64,000 nucleotides of DNA, taken from Cheiracanthium punctorium (taxonomy: Eukaryota; Arthropoda; Arachnida; Araneae; Cheiracanthiidae). The stretch's first letter is position 1, and each line of letters starts with the position of its first letter. Below the pieces are notes generated by a model. The model was given only the letters and a program-made list of their open reading frames with translations. It had not been told where the DNA came from and made no database searches. The translations under genes were made by a program, and so were the position numbers. The stretch spans positions 992,001 to 1,056,000 of the forward strand of contig JAWZYV010013019.1 of assembly GCA_038373885.1 (NCBI GenBank), written 5' to 3'. This document shows, in pieces, positions 10,829 through 22,600 of this stretch.

Positions 10829-11218
10829 GCGTATCACGGTAAGAGTTAGAGTGTTCCAACTAGGATATGCTTCTCTGTATGTATCAAATTATGAATTCAT
10901 AAAACTATTAACCGAAAACATTTATTTTCATGCTTTAGTAAGAAGACTAATGCTTTTCCAAGCGTATCACGGCAAGAGTTAGAGGGTTCCAACTACCATA
11001 TATTTTTCTTTCTGTGCCAAATTATGAATTTTTAAAAACGTTAACCGAAAACATTAATTTTTATGTTTTATTATGAACACTGATGCTTCTGCATGCGAAT
11101 TACGGTAAGAGTTAGAGGGTTCCAATTAGTACATGCTTTTCTTGATGTACCAAATTAAAAGAAATAAATTAAAATAAATAATTATAAAACTAATTAATTT
11201 TCATGTTTTATTAAGACG
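10829..11218. repeat. 133-bp tandem satellite, three units
   Basis: Units start at 10829, 10962 and 11095 with GCGTATCACGGTAAGAGTTA or variants, then GGTTCCAACTA, later TTAACCGAAAACATT and TTTTCATGTTTTA. The first two units are exactly 133 bp. The third has an insertion of AAATAAATTAAAATAA-like sequence and is diverged at its end. Confidence 0.85.
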
Positions 11219-13490
11219 ACCTAGCTAAGTAATATGATGTGAAGGTAAAGAAATTAAAAAAAATTACAAACACTGATTAAGTCCGATGATTTTTTGCCAG
11301 CAATTAAGAACCCTTTATAAAAAAATGAGTCATAATCAATGCTTTTTAAACTAGCTATACAGGCTTAAAGAAAGGTGTAGTTTTTCAGTCATAAAACCAT
11401 TAACTTGTTCCTTTTTTAGTTGACGTGATATCGTTAGAAACAGGACGAAAGTTACTATTATTATTACTACATTTTTCCAGGTTTACTCTAGGAAACAATA
11501 TATATAATTTTATAAATTATTAAATAAATAATAAATTAGTGGTTTAAAAACAATATGTTGCAATGAATTAATCAAATACGTTTTTAATTTTTTAATGGTT
11601 TTTTATACACTGTCAATAAATAAAGGATTAAACGGTAAAATTTGTATTATCATATGAATGGTTAATTGTATGAAAATTTGCCTTGCTTTTTCAAAATTGG
11701 TTCCTCATACTGATGCAAAATTCCTGGCAGTGTCGTACAGTTAACAAAGTAATTTTTTGCATTTTTTTATCGGAAAGAAAGAGGAAAGCATATTAAAACA
11801 CTTGGTTTTAAATTACGATGACATTTTCTTAGTTGAATACTAAAGCATTTTCAAAGAATAATTTGCCTTACGGGTGCTAATTTTTCATACAAAATATATA
11901 AATATTATTACTTTTAATTCATTTTAATCACTAATACTATAATTAATTTTAATGATATAATCATTATTCAGTTTAATTAAATTAACTGAAGAATAAGCCA
12001 CTATAAAAGTAGCTTTTATAGTGACTTATTCGTTGATATGTGGTAACATTAAAATGAACCATCACAAAATCCTTTTAAGTTACTCGGTAATTTTTAATCG
12101 AAAAAAAATCAGATATTTGTAACGAAAAGTATATTTAACTATAAGCGAAATAAGTTATTAGCTTTATAATAAAAAAGAGAAAAAGGACAGTCAGAAAAAT
12201 TGAGTGTCAGAAGCAATCAAAACTAAATAAAGTATAATAAAATTCTGTGTCAGAAGGCGTATTGAATCTCTTAGCGTCTGATATTTAAGTGATTAACTGG
12301 GGCATAAAGAATAGCTTAGTTTTTAATAATTTGAAATATCTCTTAAGATGACATGAGGTAAGGGTAGCTTGCATTAAGAAAATGCTTTTGGTGGAATAAA
12401 TTGTTCTAAGTTAAAAACGGAAATATCGATTTTTTAAAAATTGTTTAACCAAGTTCTTAGAAATTTACATTTACGTGAAATAATAATCTAAAGGTAACAT
12501 AATAAGAGTCAGAACTTTTTTGCATGATGATAGCTTTAACACAATGAATTATTTATGATGTTTTCGAATTTGTGTCAGTTACTGTTTTGCCAGTTAATAC
12601 ACAGAAAAAAGTGCGGGGAAAAATTGTAACTTATCATCTATAATTAAAATTAATATTAGTGTTATGATTGAAGCAAAACTTAATAAAGCACATAAGTTAT
12701 GTTTTTTTAGGTACATATATAGGTACATTAGGTATTTGAGTAAAAACCTGTACTATCATCTTTATTCCAAAAGAGATATAGTGATATTAGCGACCAGAAA
12801 CAACGAAGATGAGTGTAGTGGCGGATATGGTTACCCCCTCAATACTTAAAATACATGAAAATGTTAATATTTTAGATGTATTTTATGCCTATTTTGTAAT
12901 AAATATATGTATTATGAATATAGCTATTATGTTTAACTTTTAAGTAGACTGAACACTGTTTCTTACTAAAGCAACCTAAGTCAAATAGGGTTTTTCATGT
13001 ATATTTTATGGTTAATATTCATAAAAAATAAAATAAAACATCTTTTATATTTTGAAACCTTATCACTATAATGTGCCGCCAAAAAGTATTGTAAAATCCA
13101 TGTACTTGAATTGCGTAAATGCATCACTGATTTCTGAAAAATTATGAATTCATTATTTAATTTTTCGAGTTTATTCAGGAAATATCTCGTATTTGAAAAA
13201 TCGATTCAGTTAATAAAGTGACTAATATGGGCTCGACATGTGGCCCAGTTGTAGTGATTGATCTTGGTTCAATCGTCTTTGAGTGGATGCTATAATCAAT
13301 GCCTTTACAGATCAGATACATAAGGTGGTGGTCGTGGTTAAGCCAGCTCGACGGATTATTTTTCGCGCTGGCGAATGGAAGCTTTCCGGTTTTTCTTCTA
13401 TTTCATATGCAGATCCCAGAGTTTTTCAGAGAAATTTACTTTTTCAGACGAACTGCTTTATTGCATTAGAATAATTCTCTTAAATTAAAA
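11219..13490. other. No gene seen apart from one small hairpin
   Basis: About 2.3 kb of very AT-rich DNA. Open frames at 12664-12849 and 13283-13474 have no domains. The stem-loop at 11991-12031 is listed separately. Confidence 0.45.
11991..12031. repeat. Short hairpin, 19-bp stem
   Basis: GAATAAGCCACTATAAAAG pairs with CTTTTATAGTGACTTATTC with one mismatch and a 3-base loop. Confidence 0.8.
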
Positions 13491-14345
13491 ATTAGAGAAC
13501 AGTTCGATTTTCAGAAGTAGCGGACCCCCCCCCCCCCCCTCCCTTCATATTTAACGTATTTCTGCAAACTTGCAAGCCGATCGGTCAATGGTGTGAATTT
13601 CATTAGGCCTGTATAGAGTAAAAAACTTTTCATGAATCGCAAAAATTGCGAATTATATTCGAAGTAGCGCACATTATATTCGAAGTTGTTGACCGAAACC
13701 TACAAACTCAAGTGACTTGTATAATCTTACAGTTCTCGGTGCTCAAAAAAAAAAAAAAAAAAAACGTTAAAATACGGACACATCAATTTTTTCTTATTCA
13801 AAAAGCTTTTGTATAGAGTAAAAAAAAAAAAAATTCATGAATCGCAAAAATTGCGAATCATTTCAACTAATAGCAAAAAACTAATTAAAAATGCAAAATA
13901 TTGATAAAAATTAGGGAACGGTTGGATTTTCAGATATTTAAAGTAGCGCAGATTATTTTCGAACTTGTTCTACCTAATTTTGAAAAAAATGAAAGCCGAT
14001 TGCAGCAACTGGGTGGATTTTATTATCTTTTTTGAGCATAACTTTAAAATCTTTTTGAAGTAATGGCTGTAAAAGTTTTATTTTGGAGTGGCACAACAGG
14101 AATTGTAACAGAGCCATTGTCAGTGATTAGCGTAACTATAAATTAGGGTGTGCGTGTATTTTCTCAAATCTTTAAAAAAGATCCATACATTTAAAATCAA
14201 GATCGAGAACTCTAATAATTTATTATTTCAGGGACCGAAGCCTGCAAACTCAAGTGACTAGTATAATCTTACAGTTCTTGATGCTCCAATAATAAAAAAA
14301 ACTTTAAAATACGGACACATCAATTTTTTCTTATTCAAAAAGCCA
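13490..14345. repeat. Diverged direct repeats
   Basis: Blocks recur in the same orientation: TGAATCGCAAAAATTGCGAAT (first 20 bases shared) near 13633 and 13837; a TTAGGGAAC-type block with GATTTTCAGA near 13490 and 13908; and a block of about 110 bp beginning CAAACTCAAGTGACT near 13705 and 14237, both copies running into TACGGACACATCAATTTTTT. The C-run at about 13526-13539 and A-runs interrupt them. This reads as an old tandem duplication of roughly 0.4-0.5 kb. Confidence 0.65.
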
Positions 14346-15113
14346 TTTTCCTTTCCAGTCGACTAAACTTAGATCGTTCATTGTTTGATCATGATTTAAT
14401 TGTTTTCTGGTAAGGTAAATTTACGGTCTCTCCGTTTAAACAACAACGTTTAGGATGATTTTATTGCAGATACAGATTTATCTCGCATTATAATCTAGAA
14501 ATGAATTTTCATATTGGTTATTGTTACTTGGTGTTGCTGAGTAAGGTTGTGTATGACGGAACTCATCACTCGATGTTGTACAGATATCCCTTAGTAAGAT
14601 CTTAACAGAAACACCACTAAAAGGACTAACAATAGTGAAGATTCGCTCCAAAAGGTGTTGGTTTGATGAGTATATAAGATAGTGTTTCGTGAACTCGATT
14701 AAGTAGGTAAAGATTCAGTGATATACATACTGAGCAGTGATTATAAAATCATTGCATAAATTTCTGAATTTCCGATTTTGCAATACTTAAATAAGAATCT
14801 TTCTCCAGCAAAATCTTATTAGTTTACTACATATTATTTTTTTACTTCAGTCATCAATTAGCTTACTTCAGATTCAATTAAATGCATTCAAAGTTATCGG
14901 AATAACTACAAAGTTTGTAATATTATTCCTGAATAACTGCATAAATCTCGACTTCCGTATAGTAAAATTTTCTCCGTAGTGAGTCTTAATTCTTTCTCCG
15001 TAGTGAGTCTATAGAAAGATTCCTCTCTTTTATCCAATTTCTGGTATTTCGGCATATGATGTGGCTACAAAATTTTCTACTTAAGAAAATCCTTAAAAAA
15101 GAATTGAGCTGTG
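14346..15113. other. No gene seen
   Basis: Contains a short local repeat, TTCTCCGTAGTGAGTCT, at about 14968 and 14993. Nothing else is supported. Confidence 0.45.
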
Positions 15114-15115
15114 TA

Positions 15116-15403
15116 CAGGGTGTCTCATAAATGGAGGTGCGATCATTAAGGGGAGGTAGGAAGCATCAAAAGGATTGAGAATTGCATAAGAATGAAAGAT
15201 AAAAAACGAAATTTTCATGCAGCAGTTAGTAGTAATAAAAATGGGATTGAAATGCTAGTGAAATATTTTACCATGCTTTGGCAAGGCATTAAAAAGTAGT
15301 AAAATAAAATAGAATACATAAATAAATGCTGAATTAAAAATGGAAAGAATAAATTGTTTCCTTTTTTGCTCTAAGTTTGTACCACTATTTACGGGACACT
15401 CAG
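15116..15403. mobile_element. 288-bp MITE, mariner-like
   Basis: Ends CAGGGTGTCTCATAAATGG (left) and, as reverse complement, CTGAGTGTCCCGTAAATAG (right), flanked by TA on both sides. There is no coding content. A related left portion is found at 61266-61420 (AGGGTGTCCCATAAATAG, then AAGGGGAG and ATCAAAAGGATT in the same order). Confidence 0.7.
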
Positions 15404-15730
15404 TATATTTTGCTGATATATCATTTATGCGAAATCAAAAGCATCTCCATAAAAAATAAAAAAGTTCGCCAGATTTAAAAACTTCTAAATTAAAATGAAA
15501 GATATATATGATGTTGATTGAAATCTATTTCAATCATGAAATGAGATCTTGACGAGTTAAAAAAAATGCCCCCAAGTCATTACCTTGCTTGTGAGAGCAG
15601 AGGACGGTCACGAGACACAGATAAGAAAAAAAAAATGAGGAAAAATTAAAAAGGAACAAACAACTCATCTTTGCTCGAGACCATACGCATTCTCGAGCAT
15701 TAATCACTGGAATAGATATTTGGAATTTAG

Positions 15731-15830
15731 TGCACCGAGAGATACTTGTTTTTGCGGAGAAGACGGATTTGGGTTTACGATAGAGGAAGGAAGATCGAAG
15801 ATGAGTTTACTGAACTAACGCATTGGAGAA
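15731..15830 (+). other. Weak candidate exon delimited by a strong donor
   Basis: After TTTAG (ending 15730) one frame is open for 33 codons, CTERYLFLRRRRIWVYDRG followed by RKIEDEFTELTHWR, up to GAA|GTAAGT at 15831. Composition is basic then acidic. No family is recognised. The RRRIWV string is faintly reminiscent of Harbinger-type transposase starts, but the resemblance is too short to name. Confidence 0.18.
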
Positions 15831-15871
15831 GTAAGTGATCGTAAAGATTAAAGGCATTAAAATGTGCTACG

Positions 15872-16345
15872 GGATGGATGGCCCAGAACCTATCTATGAT
15901 GGCAAAACGTCAGTTCCTTGGATGGTACTGTACAGGTATAGGGCAAAGTTTCGTCGTTTCTCAGCCTGAAATTTCCGCTGCAGGCTGTTAAAATTGGTTT
16001 TCATCAGAACCCCGAAAATGAAGCAGAACCGGCTTTGGACAGTGCTTGGGAGGGTGTACGTGCAACTCTATGGACTGAGTCTGCTGTGGACAGTGTACTC
16101 TAAAGGAAGCTGGTGCCCTTAAAATCTGTCATGGCTGCCATGTACTCTATGTTCAAACCATACCTTTAAGGTTTCCCATTCAAGTGAAAGATCTCTCATC
16201 TTGAATTGATTCAAATTAGATCAACCCAGGAGTTAATAAATAGCATAACGTTGGCCTGCCTACTAGGCGCTCCCATGATATGACTATCGATATCTCCAGT
16301 CTTCGTATCTATCAAGCCTATACTCCGCAGAAGATCCGGCCATTG
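15872..16345 (+). mobile_element. SINE, same family as 32705-33066
   Basis: Shares ordered blocks with the better-preserved copy at 32705-33066 (opposite strand): GAAGCAGAACCGGCTT, GCTTGGGAGGGTG, AGCTGGTGCCCTTAAAATCT, GATCTCTCATCT and CTGCCTACTAGGCGC. It ends near an A-rich tail (about 16350-16362). The tRNA-like head is not clear in this copy. Moderately diverged. Confidence 0.65.
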
Positions 16346-16451
16346 AAAAGAAAAAAAAAATGTTTTCCCTACAGTCCTGTTAGAAATGGGGTCCTAGAGA
16401 TGTCTTTCAGGTCGTGTGTTAATTAGACCAACGATTGCTACTGCATTTTGG

Positions 16452-16755
16452 ACACTATATATTTTGACACAGCAGTCCATTCCATCTATTCCAATCTGGC
16501 AGATTGCACTTTAGTTCATTGTTTGGTTTTGCAAATTCAATCTTACCACATTTCAGGAATGCTGTCCCAATGAGTGATACTGTGTTCCATCTATTCCAAT
16601 CTGGAGAATGAGATAGAGAATAGATGTGAAACACAGTATCACTCATTGTGACAGCATTCCTGAAATGTGGTAAGATTGAATTTGCAAAACGAAACAATGA
16701 ACTAAAGTGCAGTCTGCCAGATTGGAATGGACTTCTGTGTCAAAGTATATAGTGT
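16452..16755. repeat. Near-perfect 304-bp hairpin
   Basis: Left arm 16452-16596 and right arm 16618-16755 are reverse complements with few mismatches and small indels, joined by a 21-base loop. Terminal sequence is ACACTATATATTTTGACAC versus its complement. Within each arm the block TCCATCTATTCCAATCTGG or a near copy recurs. Both strands show chance open frames that are simply the palindrome translated. Confidence 0.9.
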
Positions 16756-17146
16756 ACAACATTCGCAAGAGATAGTAGAATGGTATCTGCGCAGCACAAT
16801 AGTTGAGACCAAGCTGACAAATCGGTATAAGCACCAGTTAAGGAAATTATTGGACCAAAAGACTGAAGGAATGTTTATCTAAATGATATAGGACTTGGAA
16901 ATACATCTCCAGGACTTCCTTATCACTAGAGCTGTGGAAAGGAAACTTCATCCAGAGAAACAATAATGATCCAATCCCTGAAGGTTTTTCTTCATTTCGC
17001 AGGTTTCTCTTTATTTTGTACTATAGCAACAAGCATAATACATCGAAGCCTGATTTTGCGTTATTCAAAGGACTAGAAAGAAAATAAATTATGCGAGAGA
17101 AAAACTTTAAATAGGGAGCAAGACTAGGGATGGAAGCGAGACGATC
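16756..17146. other. No gene seen
   Basis: No supported feature. Confidence 0.4.
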
Positions 17147-17250
17147 TTTTGCGAGACGAGACAGAGATTTTTAACATTACGATATAGGGATTTTGCGAGA
17201 CTAGACAGAGATTTTTAACATTACGATACAGGGATTTTGCGAGACGAGAC
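17147..17250. repeat. 44-bp tandem repeat, GCGAGACGAGAC type
   Basis: Units begin TTTTGCGAGACGAGACAGAG at 17147, 17191 and 17235, with TTTTTAACATTACGATA in the first two. The third unit is truncated and drifts into further GCGAGAC motifs to about 17300. Confidence 0.85.
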
Positions 17251-17940
17251 AAAGCTTTTTGGATGTTTTGCGATATGCGAGACGCCAATTTTCCGTCTCG
17301 CGTTCTAAGCAGGACTAAAAGAAAAAATACTGAAATTGAAACAATTCAGAAATTTAGATTACAAACGCTTTATTTGCTTCTTCAGAATTTACGCAATTGC
17401 TAATTTAGACATTGGTTTACTGAAATATTTTACAAAAAATCAGTTAATTTACTCAACATATTGTTTTAATTAGTTACATCAGAAATTTCTTCGTATTTAT
17501 GAACAGTGACGGCTCATGAGTTACTTAAATGGTGGTTCACAAAACAAATTTAGAAAATTAAATATGCAGATACGACGCACCTTACAAATTAAAATGTATT
17601 TGCGATTCCAGCAGTTAACAGTTAGGAAAACAATTTACGCACCTGACAGAAAACAAGTCATCATTGGTCTTACATTTCATCATCAAGATAAGTTTTAGCT
17701 AAGGTGTTGTCTTGATTCATTTTATTTCATTTTTTTTTTCAAAGGATAATATTGAAAAATGTCATTGCTTCAGCTTCGAAACACGTCTTTTACTCCCATC
17801 TTAATTACTTATGCTAGTTTGTAAGAAAATAATGTAGTGAAAAATGATAGAAATAAAGAAAATAATAAGAAAATGAAATAAAAATTAATTAACTAACCGA
17901 ACGTAACAAACCAAAGGAAAATCGGGAAGAGATAAATGAA
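17251..17940. other. No gene seen
   Basis: AT-rich; open frame 17516-17698 shows no domain. Confidence 0.4.
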
Positions 17941-17959
17941 AAAAAAAAAAAAAAAAAAA

Positions 17960-18180
17960 CAACGTCCGTGTGCACACCGAAAGTATGCGAACGGAATGAT
18001 ATCAGCAGCGCCGTACTTCATCCCGGCTCTCGGCGGTTCAGAAGGGAATTTTTCCGTTCGCACGTGCGATCGATTAAAGACTGAGCTGTAGTAACCTAGT
18101 AACCTACACTACGGTTCGTTAGCTATAAAAAGGAGCCAGAAATAGGCAGAAATAGGCAGAGGGGGAGGGAGAGGGTAAAA
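17960..18180 (+). promoter_or_regulatory. CpG-rich segment with TATA box, possible promoter
   Basis: Against an AT-rich background, 17962-18085 is rich in CpG and contains an inverted pair GCGAACGGAA / TTCCGTTCGC. TATAAAAA at 18124-18131 follows, then a purine-rich stretch (repeated AAATAGGCAG, GGGGGAGGGAGAGG) and a donor-like GAGAGG|GTAAAA at about 18173. The arrangement suggests a plus-strand promoter with a short 5' exon. No start codon of a recognisable protein follows, so it remains a candidate. Confidence 0.3.
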
Positions 18181-18184
18181 CTCA

Positions 18185-20446
18185 CATTTCAAATTCACAA
18201 AAGTCTAGAAATGTACTTAATATATTTTTTTAAATTTAATTTGTTAATGCGTTTATTCCTTAGTTTATTCTTTGGGGGTACACGTGCTAACATGCAGGCG
18301 CGGGCAATGCTTATGAATCCTATAAACCTTTCTCTTTGCTTTCACTATTTGATAGGACTTCTTTCACTATTTTCGAAGATTAAACTGCTTCTCTTGGCAG
18401 AGAAAATTATATGTTGTTCATCCTCATTATATTGTTTTAATCTGTATCCAAATTGTTCTATCTGAATCAATCAAATCATTAGTTGACTAAACCTCAGATC
18501 ACAACGTTTATACCGCAAGTTTAATAACCATCCTTGAAGTCATTTGGTAGGAAGCATTTTTTCTCCTTTCATTCGAATATTCATTTTCTCCCACCGAAAA
18601 CACAAAATCATCGCCTTTCGCGTCCTGAAAACACAGTTTTTTTACATGTTGGCAAAGCAAGTTTTCGATTAAAATGCCTTTACCTAAACAATCACTGATC
18701 AATTTTAGAGAAATTTGAATTCATTATGATCTTTTAAAAAATGATTGTGAGAAGTACGAAGTTTTTGAGTGGATCTTTTTACATTATATAAATAGAAAAC
18801 TACTAGGAACTAATTAAAAATGCCGTTGTATACAGAAATACTTGAATAAATGAATTGAGGCCTCTCTTGAGTGCGGGAATATCGAGGATATATAATTATT
18901 ACATTAATCGATTTCGTTAGTCATATTTTCATTGGGTAGTAATTACTAAGTTGGAGATAAAAATTCAATAATTTTTAATAGGAATTATAATGGGAATTAA
19001 TAACTTCTTTGCGAAGTCAACTTTATGGGCTCACAAATAAGATTTAACAAGCGAATGGAAACTTAGCGATTATACATTCTACGGATAAAAGCGTTTAGTA
19101 CAAAACCATAAAGATTTCTTTTTCAGACATAATTTGTACATATAACTAAGTTAAGGGATGTTTGTTTCAAAAGTTGCAAATTTTTGTTTAGGTAGTAAAA
19201 ACTAAGGTTTCAGCATTGAGATTTTAAATTATAAAATGAAAAAGTTGTTTATAACAGAGATGTAACTGGTCTTTGGAGAGTATTTACTTAGAGCAACACA
19301 AAACCAATTGGTCGCGATACCAGACTATCCAGGCATATTGACCTTAAAAGAAAGTCCCTTGCTGATGCTCGTAAGGCATCACTCTGTTGCGTTTGTGAAG
19401 GTTTCCTGTCGGTTTGCAGTACACAGTAATCCTGTCGGTTTGCAGTACACAGCAACAGTAATTTAGAATGGAAGAACATTCTGGACCATATTTATTTATT
19501 TTCCTGTAGCAAAATAAATGAACGTTGAATTTCAGTAAATACGTCTTTACGATCAATTTTTATACTTTAAACTGGAAAATTTCGAAATTTTTATTTTACA
19601 ACTGTTTATGAAATTAACAGCTTACATAAAGTGTCTGGAAGGGTTTGATGTTATTTGATCATTCTGAATTTTTGCATTTCAATCGAGTGAATATATAAAG
19701 TTTTTGAAGTTCAAATTCAAAATATCTTACTAAGAGAAAAAGATGAAAGTAGCTTGTAAGGGAAAACATTCGACTCTATAACTGTGGCACCTGCGTCTTA
19801 AGTTTTTCTTCATTGCTTAGAATAATATTTTAAAATGAAGTATATTTGAATTATTTTACATAGTAACAGTAAGAATAGAAATTGATTAGGGTTCTGAATT
19901 TTCAGGATCACAGTTTCAACTTTCGTTTTCTAATCTACTGGTAGATTTTCTAAACTTCTTTCGTGACTGACACAAGAAGTATTTAAATATAGAAGAACAC
20001 AGACTATGGATAACTCAAGCTTACTATCGCTTCAGCTGGCGTAATCAAATATTTTGTAAAATTTTAACACCAAAATACTGATTTACAGCTTTGAGGGGGG
20101 TAAACAGTTCTTTCTGCTCAGCACCCTTTTAGAAATACTTGCATGGTACTGAAGTTCTGCAGAAATACTTACTCGAAGAATAAATCACATTAAAAAAAAT
20201 GAATTATTGATTTGAAATATTTATTTTTACAACTGAAATATATTATAGTTTTGCCGTAGTAATACACTAATAAACAATTTTACTGTTATTATTATTATTA
20301 TTATTTTAATTTATAGTTATGCAAAAGTGAATATCAAGAGAAAATTAAGGCCTATTAATTGCAAATTTTGTACGATAAAGTTTTCAAACATTAAAATGCT
20401 TATAGAAAAACCTTATAATTTTTTTTCATAAAAAATTATATCTTTT
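18185..20446. other. No gene seen apart from a 26-bp duplication
   Basis: AT-rich DNA; open frames are short and without domains. An ATT microsatellite lies near 20287-20306. Confidence 0.45.
19404..19455. repeat. 26-bp tandem duplication
   Basis: TCCTGTCGGTTTGCAGTACA occurs at 19404 and 19430, followed by CAGTAA and CAGCAA. Confidence 0.9.
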
Positions 20447-20636
20447 GATAAATACTCTAAATCATACCCAAAACCTATTAATTTATAATACATGTAATAG
20501 ATTAATAATTATTTAATTATTAATCTATTGATAAAAATCTATATCATACCCAAAACTTATTAATTTATAATATATCTAATAGGTTAATAATTGTTTAATT
20601 ATTAGTCTATTGATAAAAATCTGTATCATATAGACC
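20447..20636. repeat. 82-83 bp tandem repeat, two units plus partial
   Basis: Units at 20447, 20530 and 20612 start GATAAAxATCT and share TCATACCCAAAACYTATTAA, AATAGRTTAATAATT and ATTARTCTATT. Very AT-rich. Confidence 0.85.
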
Positions 20637-20751
20637 TAAAAAGGTTGATATAAATGAAGCGGCTGTTTCAATAACTACCGGTTTAGAGGTATCCCTTTAT
20701 ACATAATTACCGACATATTGAAAATTTGTAGATCGAAATCAAAGAACTCAC

Positions 20752-21380
20752 CATGAGATCCTTTTTATTTGTGCGTTTTCCAGACCAGGTATTTCCGACG
20801 AACGCCGTCACAGCACACCTTCTGCTTATTTAATTCGAAAAAAGCGCGCGTTTTCGTACGAGATTTCTTCTTCCAAACTCTTTCATAACCACAACACGAG
20901 CGACAAATCCAAAACAACGAAAAATAAACAAATGTAATTAAATTAAAACGTAAACAAACAAAAGAAAAAAAAGCAGCAGACGAATTTTCTGTTATGTTCT
21001 GTTATCCACAAAAGATATCGGGGCTTTGAGAAATAAAACGGAGTAGAGTGCGTTTCGCCGTAAATATAGTTTCCCCCCGTTGCCTGTCACCTCCAGCGAT
21101 CGTGGACAGCCATATTTGACGGCAAGTTTCGTTTTGCGCCACGGACAAATAGTTCGAGCGGAGTTGTGTTGCTCGTCGCCTGACCTCCTTTTTTTTTCGC
21201 TGACGGAATTATCGGTGGCCGTTAGAACAAATGAAATAAAGAAAAAAAGAAGAGAAAAGAGGCCTACTTCGCGCCTAGAGGAACCAATCGCGAGGAACCA
21301 AACGATATTCCCACCTGTCTCGTTCTTAGTTGAGGGTGGATGTAGCTTGTAGTTAAAAACATTTCTTACTTTTTCTTACT
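20752..21380 (-). promoter_or_regulatory. Candidate promoter and first exon of a minus-strand gene
   Basis: This block is noticeably richer in G, C and CpG than its surroundings. Read on the minus strand it ends with a start codon at 20754-20752 abutting a strong donor (ATG|GTGAGT), a layout seen in genes whose first codon closes the 5'-UTR exon. Upstream on the same strand are small open frames (for example from a GTTATGAAAGAG context, 18 codons) that would act as upstream ORFs, and an ATATGGCTGTC sequence like a YY1 site. The transcription start was not located and no second exon was identified. The plus-strand open frame at 21080-21352 looks like a composition artefact. Confidence 0.35.
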
Positions 21381-21450
21381 CTACTTTAGACGCGAATTGC
21401 TTTTTGGCTGCATTTCGGTTGCATACTCAATGACTTGCGGAGGAGGGACC

Positions 21451-22600
21451 TGGCCGTCATCTCCCCTCCTGGAAAACGGGCAATTTTTACACGAGGGGTG
21501 GACTCTTGGTGAAGGTCCAATTATTCTCCGACGTGGGGGAAAACTGGGAAATTAATTTAATTAGGAAGTTTTTTAATTTGCTAAAATTACAACAAAGTTA
21601 AGAACTTGCTAAGCGTAAAGAGATAAAGTAATGCGCTTTCAAAGAGTGTCTTTTGTATCCATTTTTCTTGAAATACTTAGAAATATATAGTTTATAAAAT
21701 ATCGCAGAGCAGCTATTAACATTGTTGAAAATGCTAATTTTTTTTTAAGTTTACAAAATCTAGATTGAAAAAAGTGAAATAATTCAAACTATTTAAAAAC
21801 TGTTTATGCATTTTAATCGGATTTTGTACATTTTTTTAAGAAATAAAATGCATTTTCTTATTTTTTACACGAAGAGAAATTCAGACAGAAAAAAAAAATT
21901 AAAGAGACGTATAGAAAACAAATTAGGCTATAGTTAATTAAGAAAGGTGATCAGTTAATTAAAGAAGCTAATTTGGAAAACAGGTAACTAGAAAATGAGA
22001 ATAACAAGATAGATAAATCATCCAAACAAATTGATTATAAAACGCTTTCCAACATAGTTGTCGTTTTTAAACATACATTACTGATCTTAAAGAAAATTCA
22101 AGAACAGTCAATTCCAAAAGTATTTTAAAACTTTGAACGTCCTGCAAGAGGACAAATAATGTAAAGTTGTATTCACGGTCCAATTTTCGTGCAGCTTTAA
22201 AATGTAAAAGTGAAAGGAATTTTGGTAGGAATATTTGTTACTAGAAAAAGTAAACTATTAATATTATCACAAGCTTTAAAATTAAATTATATTTTGTGTT
22301 ACTTTGTGTGCTTTAAACATTTAAATAATGATATAAATTGCTTGTGTTTTTTACTGTAAAAACTGGAATTAAGTGAATGGAATTTTCCGTTGCAGCCGCT
22401 AGGATTGTTAAATTACCATCATTAAAGCGTCGTATGAAGCAGGAATTACGTATTCACCGACTACATATTCGCCGGTTGATTTGCTATTCTGAGCTTTAAT
22501 TTAGAGACTAAAATGAATAGTCCATGCCAGGAATAGTCAAAATTTGAATCGTGTTGCACGTAAGTCGGTTAATGAGATTGCCAGTAGATTGATAATTATC
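21451..22600. other. No gene seen
   Basis: AT-rich DNA without supported exons or repeats. Confidence 0.45.
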
